DNA from: Cyprinodon diabolis
Taxonomy: Eukaryota > Chordata > Actinopteri > Cyprinodontiformes > Cyprinodontidae
Reading direction: 5' to 3'
NCBI GenBank assembly: GCA_030533445.1
Contig: CM060073.1
Location: forward strand, 37,093,428-37,157,427
Length of the DNA: 64,000 nucleotides
Shown: in pieces, positions 26,575 to 34,934 of the stretch
How the letters are laid out: each line of letters starts with the position of its first letter
Numbering within the stretch: the first letter of the stretch is position 1
Notes under the pieces: generated by a model
Database searches by the model: none
What the model was told of the DNA's origin: nothing
The model's input: the letters and a program-made list of their open reading frames with translations, nothing else
Made by a program: the position numbers and the translations under genes

Positions 26575-26795
26575 TATGATAGATAGAACATATAATCTCA
26601 CAATGGAGAAATTAACTCTGCATGCAACCCATCCCCTGGCTGCCACTGTGCTGCACCCAGGGGGTTAAGTAGGGGGTTAAGGGTCTTGCTCAGAGACCCA
26701 GAGAGCCGGCTGTGGGGATCGAACTTGGTACTTACAGCCTTCCCAGAGCACAAGTGCACTGCTCTAACCACTAGGCCAACACTCCCCCCATAATA
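26575..26795 (-). mobile_element. tRNA-derived SINE, minus strand
   Basis: Read on the minus strand, the head GTTGGCCTAGTGGTTAGAGC (about 26,779-26,760) is an RNA polymerase III A box in a tRNA-like context, and GTTCGATCC (26,724-26,716) is a B box. The remaining body contains TCTGAGCAAGACCCTTAACCCC and a tail TCCATTGTGAGATTATATG ending in TATC/ATC repeats, matching the teleost SINE tail that normally reads 'ccattgtgggactaataaagg'. No cloverleaf can be drawn, so it is not a functional tRNA gene. It lies about 35 bp outside the gypsy LTR. Confidence 0.75.
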
Positions 26796-26827
26796 ATAAT
26801 GTGCTAGAAAGTGCGTTAAGACATATG

Positions 26828-27544
26828 TGTCATGATTGGTTTAAGAGGCTAAACCCACATGCAGAACACAATCGGAGGCTGAGTAAAAGTTTAACAGAGT
26901 TTATTGAACAGGTTTTCACACAAAAACATGAACTGGTTCAGGCACTGGTCCAGGCTGGGTTCACTGATGTCTGCAGAGACGGACAGTTTGATTAGCCAGG
27001 CAGTCAGGTAATTTATTGAGTCTTAGACATTTCTGAGTCTACCTTGAAGAGGTCCAAGCTTCCTTGTGAGAGAGGGAACCGGTTGGGTCCAGAGACTGTT
27101 GGTTCAGCAGAGTGCTAGCAGCAGCAGCAGCGTCTCACTTCTGACTAATGAATGGCAGACCTTGATCAGAGATTCCAGCTCTTCCCTGAGAGCAGCAGAA
27201 GGAATCCAGATTGAAATCTTCAGGTTTGGCTCACTAGGGCAGGCAGGCAGGTTAAAGCTCATCCAGAGCTTCAGACTTGAGACAGGTTTCCTGTGAGCAA
27301 AGACAAAGGCAGATTAGAATCAGGTTTCTCTCAAGAGACAACTAAGATTCTTTCAGATAACAGAGGCTCAGGTTCGCTAACCAAACTTGGTCAACACTGC
27401 GGCGTCGAAGGAAGGTCTGGTTGCTGCTTATGTAGGTAGGTCTCCTGATGGGTTGATGAGCGTCAGGTGTGCTGGAGGGCTCCAGCCCAGGAGACCCACA
27501 GCGCACTCTGCTGGAGAAAGGTGGTACATCTCCAGATCCCAACA
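26828..27544 (-). repeat. 3' LTR of the gypsy element
   Basis: 717 bp, same ends as the 5' LTR. The differences I can count are all transitions: for example CACACAAAAA here versus CACGCAAAAA there, GAACCGG versus GAACTGG, GAGACAGG versus GAGACGGG, CAGCGCACTC versus CAGCACATTC. At least four of the seven fall in CpG context. Confidence 0.97.
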
Positions 27545-27547
27545 GTA

Positions 27548-27557
27548 CCCCCCTCTC
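27548..27557 (-). other. Polypurine tract
   Basis: GAGAGGGGGG on the minus strand, three bases outside the 3' LTR. This is the position of the plus-strand primer of LTR retrotransposons. It overlaps the end of pol. Confidence 0.85.
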
Positions 27558-27652
27558 AAAGACCGCCTCTTGGCGGTCCCGAGGAAGTGGACGGGAGGGA
27601 CCTCTCATAATCCTCGATCAGGGACGGATCGAGGATGTATGAACCAGGAACC
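27556..27652 (-). pseudogene. pol: Last part of the chromodomain and pol stop
   Basis: On the far side of the L2, the minus strand resumes the interrupted chromodomain in the right frame, beginning with [11 protein letters not shown], the typical final helix. It ends with a TGA at 27,558-27,556 that overlaps the polypurine tract. Together with 30,042-30,130 this shows one chromodomain split by the LINE. Confidence 0.9.
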
Positions 27653-29318
27653 AGGAAATAAGATTGATCTTATTAAAAATAAGATCATAAGCACTCCTCT
27701 ATCCGCGATTGTACCTGAGGTAGTCATGGAATCTGAACCGGGTTTAGACTGCTTTGATCCAGTTGAACTTTCTGAATTAGCAAAATTATTGTCTTCATCT
27801 AAGCCTTCAACTTGTATGTTAGATCCAGTTCCAACCAGGTTATTTAAGGAGGTATTCCCTTTGATCTCCTCCTCCATTTTAGATGTGATTAATCTATCTC
27901 TGTTACAGGGATATGTACCTAAAGCTTTTAAGGTTGCTGTAATTAAACCTCTGCTTAAGAAACCGTCTCTTGACCCAGATGACTTGGTTAATTATAGACC
28001 TATATCCAATCTTCCTTTCTTATCCAAAATTCTTGAGAAAGTAGTTGCCAAACAGGTTTGCGACCACTTACACCATAATGAACTTTTTGAAGAGTTTCAG
28101 TCTGGCTTTAGAGCTCATCATAGCACTGAAACAGCTCTGGTGAAAGTCACTAATGATATTCTCATGGCCTCAGATAATGGACTTGTATCTGTGCTTGTCC
28201 TGTTGGATCTTAGTGCTGCATTTGATACAGTTGACCATAATATTCTTTTAGAAAGACTTGAATATTTTGTTGGAATTAAAGGAACAGCACTAGACTGGTT
28301 TAAATCTTATCTATCTGATCGAATTCAGTTTGTTTACGTTAATGATAGATCTTCAACACGCTCAAAGGTTACCTGTGGAGTACCACAGGGATCAGTGCTA
28401 GGACCAATTCTCTTTACTTTATACATGCTCCCAATTGGTAGAGTTATTAGACAGCATGGGATTAATTTCCACTGTTATGCTGATGATACCCAGCTATATC
28501 TGTCTATAAATCCAGATGAAGCTAACCCATTACATAGATTACAGGCATGTCTTGAAGACATAAAAACCTGGATGACTCTTAACTTTCTGCTTCTGAATGC
28601 AGACAAAACAGAAGTTATAGTCTTTGGACCAGAGTCTCTGAAAAAGAAGCTGATTAGCCAGTCACTTCATTTGGATGGGATTAAACTGATTTCAGATAAT
28701 AAAGTAAAAAATCTTGGTGTTATTTTTGATCAGGACCTGTCATTTAAATCCCATATCAAAGAGGTTTCTAGAATTTCCTTCTTTCATCTGAGGAACATTG
28801 CAAAAATTAGAAATCTCCTGTCCAGGGGTGATGCTGAGAAACTAGTCCATGCATTTGTTACTTGAAGGCTGGACTATTGTAATTCTTTACTATCAGGAAG
28901 TCCACAAACTGTAGTTAAAAGCCTTCAGCTGATACAAAATGCTGCAGCCAGAGTTCTGATGAAAATTAAAAAGAGAGATCATATCTCTCCTATCCTGGCT
29001 TCTCTTCATTGGCTTCCTGTTAAATCAAGAATAGAATTTAAAATCCTCCTTCTCACATATAAAGCCTTAAATGGCCAAGCTCCATCTTATATCAGAGATC
29101 TGATTGTTCCTTATGTTCCTAACAGAGCACTTCGCTCTCAATCTGCAGGTTTACTAGTGGTTCCTAGAATTTCTAAAAGTAGAATGGGAGGCAGATCTTT
29201 TAGTTATCAGGCTCCTCTCCTGTGGAACCAACTACCAGTTTTAGTCCGTGAGGCAGACACTCTGTCTACTTTTAAGACTAGGCTTAAAACGTTCCTTTTT
29301 GATAAAGCTTATAGTTAG
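27653..29318 (+). pseudogene. L2 ORF2: reverse transcriptase and C-terminal domain, one nonsense mutation
   Basis: The frame is open across the LTR and gypsy flank from 27,387, but L2 homology begins only at about 27,653. The RT motifs are intact: [39 protein letters not shown] (motif A, near 28,204), [10 protein letters not shown] (near 28,378), [11 protein letters not shown] (motif C, YADD at 28,476-28,487) and [15 protein letters not shown] at 28,863-28,865 sits where relatives have a serine in a SRLDYCNSLLSG motif, consistent with a single base change. The same frame then runs on to 29,318 with the L2 C-terminal domain (LHWLPVKSRIEFKILLLTYK, LWNQLPVLVREAD). No other lesion is evident. Without the endonuclease region it could not have been autonomous. 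Confidence 0.95.
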
Positions 29319-29321
29319 GGT

Positions 29322-30041
29322 GGCTCAGGTTATCCGGAGCTGTCTTTAAAGTTATGCTGCTATAGGCTTAGACTTCTGGAGGACATAGGGACCCCCATTT
29401 CATCATTCTGCTTCATTCTCTCTCTGTTCTCCTATTCTGCAGAATCTGTTTGTTCAATCTCTAACCTTCTGCTCTCTCTGCTTTTCCTCAGAGTAGCTTT
29501 GCCTCGTCTGTTCCTGTTTGGCTGTGATGTCACCCAGGAAAGAAACATCAGCTGTGCTGCTTCCATCAACACCCTTGTTTGTAGATGTTGGAGATCGGCC
29601 TGTTTTCCAGTGTGGTCCTGTTTCTCTGGCCGTGGCTGGGTGGATGTGCTCTCTTCATCCTCTGGCATGGGAGCTGCCTTGGAGCTCGTCTGCCTGGCTG
29701 TGTGTTTCCTGCACGGGGCCGCCTTTTACAGCTGCTTTTTGTATCTCTGCTTCTGTCTCCTTGAACCCCAGTCGGCCGCGGCAGATGGCCGCTCACACTG
29801 AGCCTGGTTCTGCTGGAGGTTTCTTCCTGTTAAAAGGGAGTTTTTCCTCTCCACTGTCGCTACAAGCATGCTTAGTGTGAGGGATTGTATTTGAGTCAAT
29901 GAGTCAATGCAATCAACTGGTTTTCCTTAGATAGAAAACTTTGTATCAATTTGACTGTATGATCTGGTTGAACTGTAAAGTGCCTTGAGATGACATGTGT
30001 TGTGAATTTGGCGCTATATAAATAAACTGAATTGAATTGAA
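29322..30041 (+). repeat. L2 3' UTR and tail
   Basis: GC-richer untranslated part ending with the block CTGTAAAGTGCCTTGAGATG, ACATGTGTTGTGAATTTGGC, GCTATATAAATAAACTGAATTGAATTGAA. This block is the LINE RT recognition end and is widespread in fish. Open frames on either strand here (29,432-29,880) are coincidental. Confidence 0.9.
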
Positions 30042-30517
30042 CCCAGGTGCGGTGCTCCAGACCGTAGCCCTCCCAGTCGACGAGGTACTGCAATCCGCGA
30101 CCTCGCCGACGGGAGTCCACGATCCGCCGAACTGTGTAGGCCGGATGGTCCGTCGATGTCCAGGGCGGGTGGAGGGGAGTCGGATGGTGGGCACAAGGAG
30201 CTTGAGATGACAGGTTTGATCTGGGAAACATGAAACGTGGGGTGGATACGAAGAGACGGTGGCAGGTGCAGGCGGACAGCAGAGGGATTGATAATCTGGG
30301 CAATCTTGTATGGACCGATGAACCGAGGTGAAAGCTTCCTAGACATGGCTTTGAGAGAAATGTCCCGTGTAGATAGCCATACCTCTTGGCCCAGGGTATA
30401 GTCAGGGGCAGGGCGCCGTTTAGAATCCGCTAATCTCTTCGTGGTGGCAGATGAGCGGTTGAGGGTGGCGATGGTGTCCTTCCAGACACGCTGACAACGG
30501 TGGATGTGGTGGTCGAC
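30042..30517 (-). pseudogene. pol: Integrase C-terminus and first part of chromodomain
   Basis: After the TGA, the frame continues with the GPY/F-type segment ([47 protein letters not shown]). In the proline-rich stretch around 30,150-30,190 the reading shifts to another frame, which holds the chromodomain start: [20 protein letters not shown], then [13 protein letters not shown]. Chromodomains on sushi-group integrases bind histone marks and guide integration. The reading is interrupted at 30,041 by the L2 insertion. Confidence 0.9.
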
Positions 30518-31212
30518 TCATCTAACTGTTATCTCTCTCTCGTCTGCAGGGAAGAGTGGTGGCTGATAACCTAAGGAGACTTGCAAAGGGGACAAACCGG
30601 TAGAAGCAGATCTCAGGGAATTGTGGGCGTATTCGATCCATGTCAGAAACTGACTCCAGTCAGTCGGATTGTTAGAGGTTAGGCAGCGGAGAGTGGACTC
30701 GAGTTGTTGGTTCATCCTCTCCGTCTGCCCATTAGTCTGAGGGTGATAACCAGAGGTGAGAGAGGACTTGCAATTCAGAGCTGAACAGAAGGCTTTCCAG
30801 ACCTGTGAGATGAACTGGGGACCACGATCGGAGAGGATCTCTTGGGGTATCCCATGGAGACGGAAAACATGCTTCACGAGGAGTTGGGCAGTTTGGAACG
30901 CAGTAGGTAGTTTCCTGAGGGGAATTAAATGACAGGCCTTGGAAAAACGGTCGACAATGGTTAGGATAGTGGACATACCTCTGGAAATCGGGAGACCGGT
31001 GACAAAATCAACTGCGATGTGGGACCAAGGACGGGTAGGGACAGGTAGAGGATGCAGCAGGCCCGAAGGTGGTTGGTGAGAAGTCTTATTTCTGGCGCAG
31101 ATGGAACATGCCAAAATGTATTCTTGTGAAGACACGGCCACCAAAAACGTCTAGTGATGAGGGCTATGGTTCTGCTCACTCCATGATTGGCCGAGAATTT
31201 TGCTGCATGCAT
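30518..31212 (-). pseudogene. pol: Integrase: zinc-binding and catalytic domains, frameshifted
   Basis: The HHCC zinc-binding part begins in the frame starting 31,212 ([25 protein letters not shown]) and shifts frame within about 31,110-31,140. It then continues in the frame 31,144-30,518 as [20 protein letters not shown]. The catalytic core is intact in that second frame: D46 in [10 protein letters not shown]106 in LSDRGPQF and E142 in NGQTERMN, giving the D-D-35-E spacing. The frame ends at a TGA (about 30,520) where the family continues directly, and the remaining integrase C-terminus carries on downstream in the same frame. Confidence 0.95.
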
Positions 31213-31233
31213 CCAATGGATAAGGCGGGATCT

Positions 31234-31474
31234 AACAGGATCTAACAGAAGATGTTGTTTCGAGGACCGTTACCTGGGTCAGGTTCAGAGGCCAGGGCAG
31301 AGTTTATGAGATAAGTGATCTCCCAGGAAACGACTCCAATCGTGCAAGAGGCAGGGAGAACAGGTTCGGGTGTCTCAGGTTGATCAGTGGAGTACAGACG
31401 AGAGAGAGAGAGTCGGGCTTGACGTTCTTGGAACCAGGTCTGTAAGAAATGATAAGATTGAAACGAGAGAAGAA
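31234..31474 (-). pseudogene. pol: Tether between RNase H and integrase
   Basis: In the same frame as the end of the RNase H segment, after its premature TAA, the sequence reads FFSRFN, then SYRPGSKNVKPDSLSR, the conserved connection domain motif of Ty3/gypsy pol. It runs to a TAG after NNIFC at about 31,242. It contains no catalytic motif and is part of the same dead pol reading frame. Confidence 0.8.
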
Positions 31475-32871
31475 TTAAGACCATCTTGAAAGACGTGGGT
31501 TGGATCTTTTAGCCGATTGGAGATAAGCCAGGTTTTTGTGGTCTGTCCACACCAATACTGGATGCTCGGCCCCCTCGAGCCAATGTCTCCACTCCTCCAG
31601 GGCGAGTTTGATGGCAAGAAGTTCTCGGTCTCCGACATCATAATTTTGTTCTGCCGGAGAGAGTCTACGTGAAAAAAAAAGCACAAGGGTGAATCTTTTG
31701 GTCAGAGTCTGACTGTTGAGATAAAACAGCTCCAACGCCGGAGTCAGATGCGTCCACCTCTAGGACAAACTGTTTAGAGGGATCATGCTGGATGAGGATG
31801 GGTGCCCTGGAAAACAGATTCTTCAGTTTATTAAAATCATTTTCGGCTTCAGATGTCCATTGGAATGTCTTCTTCACAGAAGTCAGAGCTGTGAGGGGAA
31901 GAGCTGTCTGACTATAATTTCTTATGAAACGCCTGTAGAAATTTGCAAACCCAAGAAACCTCTGGAGTTGCTTACGGTTTTCAGGTGTTGGCCAGTCCAG
32001 CACTGCCTTTATTTTGTCTTCGGACGGCTTCACCTGTCGGCCCTCGAGCACAAACCCTAGAAAGGTGACAGATGGTTGGTGAAATTCACATTTTTCAGCT
32101 TTCACAAAGAGCTTGTTTTCCAGTAGTCTCTGAAGAACTAGCCGAACATGTTTCTTGTGGTCTGAGAGGTTCTTGGAGTAGATCAAAATATCATCGATGT
32201 ATACAAAAACAAAAACATTAAAAAAATCTCTGAGGACGTCGTTAACTAGAGCCTGGAAGCAAGCAGGAGCGTTAGTAAGACCAAAAGGCATGACCAGGTA
32301 TTCAAATTGGCCTATGGGGGTCTTAAAGGCTGTCTTCCATTCATCCCCTTCTCTTATTCTAAGGAGATGATACGCGTTTCTTAAATCGAGTTTGGTGAAC
32401 ACTTTCGCACATTGAACAGGTTCAAAAGCTGATGCCAGTAATGGTAGGGGATACTTATTTTTGACAGTTATCTGATTCAAGCCTCTGTAGTCAATACAGG
32501 GTCGGAGAGAACCGTCCTTTTTTCATTGATATACTTCTCCATAGTTTCACGTTCTGGTTTGGAGATGTTAAAAAGTCTACTGCTGGGAAGGGGGGCTTCT
32601 GGAAGTAAATCAATGGCGCAGTCATATGGTCTGTGAGTTGGAAGAGACATCGCACTGACCTTACTGAAGACTGCTGCCAAATCATGATACTCGGGAGGAA
32701 CAGAAGTAAGGTCAGGAGAGTCCATCTCCCCCCTACCTCTAGGAGACTGAATAGTAGGAGCCGCAGAACGAAGGCATGACTCGTGACAGGAAGTGGACCA
32801 AGATTCAGTATGGCGTTCAGCCCAGTTGATATGGGGATTGTGACGTTCCAACCACTCGAAACCAAGCACCA
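31475..32871 (-). pseudogene. pol: Reverse transcriptase and RNase H of pol, broken
   Basis: The segment 32,869-32,477 carries the RT lead-in (SLPTHRPYDCAIDLLPEA, then RLFNISKPERETMEKYI). It then jumps, by an internal deletion near 32,512-32,525, straight to a KKDG-like segment in a different frame. The next frame (32,480-31,665) holds the RT palm: [28 protein letters not shown] (motif A), [18 protein letters not shown] (motif B), YIDDILIYS (motif C, codons 32,201-32,190), then the thumb and the first RNase H motif [15 protein letters not shown] nine-base A run on the plus strand (31,672-31,680) shifts frame. The rest of RNase H ([25 protein letters not shown]) continues in the frame 31,735-31,475, which ends at a TAA where the family has an open codon. 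Confidence 0.95.
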
Positions 32872-33180
32872 GAGGAGAGCATGCTGAGTGAAAAACAAAA
32901 AATGTTAGCGTCTCACGGTGGTTTCCTGAGATAAGAAGTTCTAAAGGTTGCGTCTGATGAGTAACTTGGTGAAGCTTCTTTCCATCAATTGCCGATACTC
33001 TGAGAGGCTTAGTTAAAGGAACAGTCTCAATCTTTAACTGTTGGACCAGCTCAGAATCAATGAGATTTCTCTCACACCCAGAGTCGATGAATGCAGATAA
33101 TGTGAGATTCTGGTTATAGAAAAAGGGTTGCTGGCAACAATAAATGAGGAGTTTTTTCAGATTTTAGGTGGCCCGTCAGA
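32872..33180 (-). pseudogene. pol: Aspartic protease segment of pol
   Basis: The catalytic signature IDSG is visible on the minus strand (DSG at 33,085-33,077), followed by a hydrophobic strand, an SAIDGK segment and the LVLGFEWL flap-to-core segment that leads into the RT. Just upstream, the frame one base back from gag is open through HLKSEKTPHLLLPATL, where the family normally has its pol entry. A T5 run (about 33,118-33,122) appears to carry one extra T, because the protease that follows is in the gag frame instead. Pol in the minus-one frame relative to gag is what the sushi/PEG10 family uses for ribosomal frameshifting. I see no unambiguous slippery heptamer at the join. Confidence 0.75.
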
Positions 33181-33184
33181 CTCC

Positions 33185-34087
33185 TCAGTTCCACTGACGG
33201 GCCCTGGCTTTTGAATTAGCCGGGTATGAGGAAATGAAATGGCCGGTCTCACCGCAATACAGACAAAGTTTTCCTCTAAATCTCTGTTGTCTTTCTTCGG
33301 GAGATAACCTTGCGTGTCCAATTTGCATCGGCTCGACCTCCAATCCATCTGCGTGAGAGGCTTAGACAGGTACTGAAAAAATCTGGCTCTTAGACTTTGG
33401 CTTGGAACTGAGTTCTGGGGATCCAGAAAAAACAGAAGCATTGTTAAATGCAGGAGCAGAAACAGAAATATTCAGGCTTTGATGTTTAGAGTTATTTCTA
33501 GTCCGGAGTCTATTATCCAGTCTGATGGTTAATCGGATTAATTCCTCCAGACTAGCTGGTTCGTCAATTGTGGCGAGTTTGTCTTTGATGTTTTCATTTA
33601 AAGCCTTGAAATAAGCACTCTTAAGTGCACACTCATTCCAGCCTGAGGCTGCAGCTTTAACCCGGAAGTCAATGGAGAACTCAGCCACTGTTGAATTTCC
33701 CTGCTTCAAACTTAGCAGAGCTCGGGAATCAATTGTTTTGTCTGAGTCATGATTGAAAACTTGGGAAAACTCAGATATAAACTCAGAAAAGGTACATGAA
33801 AAGCTGGACTCAGAAGAGAACCTTGCCTCCGCCCATTCAAGGGCTCGTCCAGTAAGTTGAGAGAGAATGAAGGAGATTTTCTTCCTATCATTCGGAAAAC
33901 TGCCAGGAGAGTGCTCAAAAAGCAAACGACACTGAAACAAAAATCCTCTACAATCTTTTTGGTTACCTGAAAATCGTTCAGGAGGACTCGGACGAAACTC
34001 CGGAAATGACGTGACTGTCGGTGACCTTAGAGGCGGAAGTGGTTCCGGAACAGGACGTACTGCTGGCGTAGCATTAGCATGCCTCAT
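33185..34087 (-). pseudogene. gag: gag of the gypsy element, broken
   Basis: The frame opens at the ATG at 34,087 and is open for 241 residues to a TAA at 33,364-33,362. It then continues in the same frame to a zinc knuckle and a TGA at 33,187-33,185. The first part has the PEG10/RTL-type retrotransposon gag layout: a proline-rich start, PPERFSGNQKDCRGFLFQC at residues about 35-53, then LTGRALEWAEARF and a helical C-terminal part with SLEELIRLTIRLDNRL. After the stop come EPMQIG and [13 protein letters not shown] sequence and the knuckle [14 protein letters not shown], a C-X2-C-X4-H-X4-C motif whose last cysteine is a tyrosine (codon 33,226-33,224). Upstream of the ATG the same frame reads coiled-coil-like sequence as far as the LTR, with one TAA (34,132-34,130), so the original start may have been further upstream. 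Confidence 0.9.
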
Positions 34088-34200
34088 GTAGCCAGCGTAT
34101 ACCTGTAAAACTTGGTTCTCATGTTCAATTTAAATGTTAAACTCACGGAGGGTGTGGGCATGTCCTTGGATTTGGGCATCCTGCTCCTCGAGCCTCCTCG

Positions 34201-34211
34201 GCCGCAGTGTT
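34201..34211 (-). other. Primer-binding site, apparently self-priming
   Basis: One base inside the 5' LTR, the minus strand reads AACACTGCGGC. That is exactly complementary over 11 nt to GCCGCAGTGTT at the presumed RNA 5' end inside the LTR. It does not begin with TGG, as tRNA-primed sites usually do. Tf1 and the sushi group are known or predicted to prime reverse transcription with the 5' end of their own RNA through an 11-nt duplex, and this matches in position and length. Confidence 0.75.
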
Positions 34212-34212
34212 C

Positions 34213-34929
34213 TGTCATGATTGGTTTAAGAGGCTAAACCCACATGCAGAACACAATCGGAGGCTGAGTAAAAGTTTAACAGAGTTTATTGAACAGGTTT
34301 TCACGCAAAAACATGAACTGGTTCAGGCACTGGTCCAGGCTGGGTTCACTGATGTCTGCAGAGACGGACAGTTTGATTAGCCAGGCAGTCAGGTAATTTA
34401 TTGAGTCTTAGACATTTCTGAGTCTACCTTGAAGAGGTCCAAGCTTCCTTGTGAGAGAGGGAACTGGTTGGGTCCAGAGACTGTTGGTTCAGCAGAGTGC
34501 TAGCAGCAGCAGCAGCGTCTCACTTCTGACTAATGAATGGCAGACCTTGATCAGAGATTTCAGCTCTTCCCTGAGAGCAACAGAAGGAATCCAGATTGAA
34601 ATCTTCAGGTTTGGCTCACTAGGGCAGGCAGGCAGGTTAAAGCTCATCCAGAGCTTCAGACTTGAGACGGGTTTCCTGTGAGCAAAGACAAAGGCAGATT
34701 AGAATCAGGTTTCTCTCAAGAGACAACTAAGATTCTTTCAGATAACAGAGGCTCAGGTTCGCTAACCAAACTTGGTCAACACTGCGGCGTCGAAGGAAGG
34801 TCTGGTTGCTGCTTATGTAGGTAGGTCTCCTGATGGGTTGATGAGCGTCAGGTGTGCTGGAGGGCTCCAGCCCAGGAGACCCACAGCACATTCTGCTGGA
34901 GAAAGGTGGTACATCTCCAGATCCCAACA
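34213..34929 (-). repeat. 5' LTR of the gypsy element
   Basis: 717 bp, TG...CA ends. On the element's strand it starts TGTTGGGATCTGG at 34,929 and ends CATGACA at 34,213. It contains the presumed promoter (ACATAAG at about 34,818-34,812) and the start block GCCGCAGTGTT (34,788-34,778). It pairs with the 3' LTR without any indel. Confidence 0.97.
34778..34818 (-). promoter_or_regulatory. Presumed LTR promoter and transcription start
   Basis: On the minus strand ACATAAG (34,818-34,812) is a TATA-like box. GCCGCAGTGTT starts at 34,788, about 29 bases downstream of the box, the normal spacing to a Pol II start. The same arrangement is present in the 3' LTR (about 27,391-27,431) and is recognisable in the old solo LTR. 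The start is inferred, and is supported by the primer-binding site complementarity. Confidence 0.6.
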
Positions 34930-34934
34930 ATATG

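Larger units (their letters stand above)
27648..30043 (+). mobile_element. 5'-truncated L2 (CR1-clade) LINE inserted in the chromodomain
   Basis: The plus-strand element runs from about 27,653 to 30,041: the RT part of ORF2, its C-terminal domain, a 3' UTR of about 720 bp and the end AATTGAATTGAA. The EN domain and 5' end are missing, which is usual for LINEs that stop reverse transcription early. The bases GAACC occur at both edges (27,648-27,652 and 30,039-30,043). This is a possible 5-bp target duplication, partly confounded with the TTGAA tail. It is opposite in orientation to its host gypsy element. The 3' UTR recurs at 39,334-39,650 and 49,138-49,300 on the minus strand. Confidence 0.95.
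26823..34934 (-). mobile_element. Complete but inactive Ty3/gypsy LTR retrotransposon (Tf1/sushi type)
   Basis: Two 717-bp direct LTRs (26,828-27,544 and 34,213-34,929) bracket a minus-strand internal region with gag, aspartic protease, RT, RNase H, integrase and chromodomain segments in the Ty3/gypsy order. The 5-bp target duplication ATATG is present at 26,823-26,827 and 34,930-34,934. The chromodomain at the end of the integrase, the PEG10/RTL-like gag with one zinc knuckle, and a primer-binding site complementary to the LTR's own start region place it in the Tf1/sushi group (Sushi-ichi relatives). LTRs differ at about 7 positions (~99% identical). The coding region carries several stops, frameshifts and an RT deletion, and an L2 LINE is inserted in the chromodomain. 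The relation to domesticated gag genes is family knowledge. This copy shows no sign of domestication. Confidence 0.97.

Noticed and set aside
26716..26779. tRNA gene on the minus strand
   Set aside because: A and B boxes are present but the arms do not pair, and a SINE body and tail follow.
27387..27652. N-terminal extension of the L2 frame
   Set aside because: This part reads through LTR and gypsy sequence antisense to its true coding strand. The apparent long protein is a junction artefact.
29432..29880. Several overlapping open frames on both strands
   Set aside because: They lie in the L2 3' UTR, and the same frame recurs as 39,496-39,762 in another copy of that UTR.
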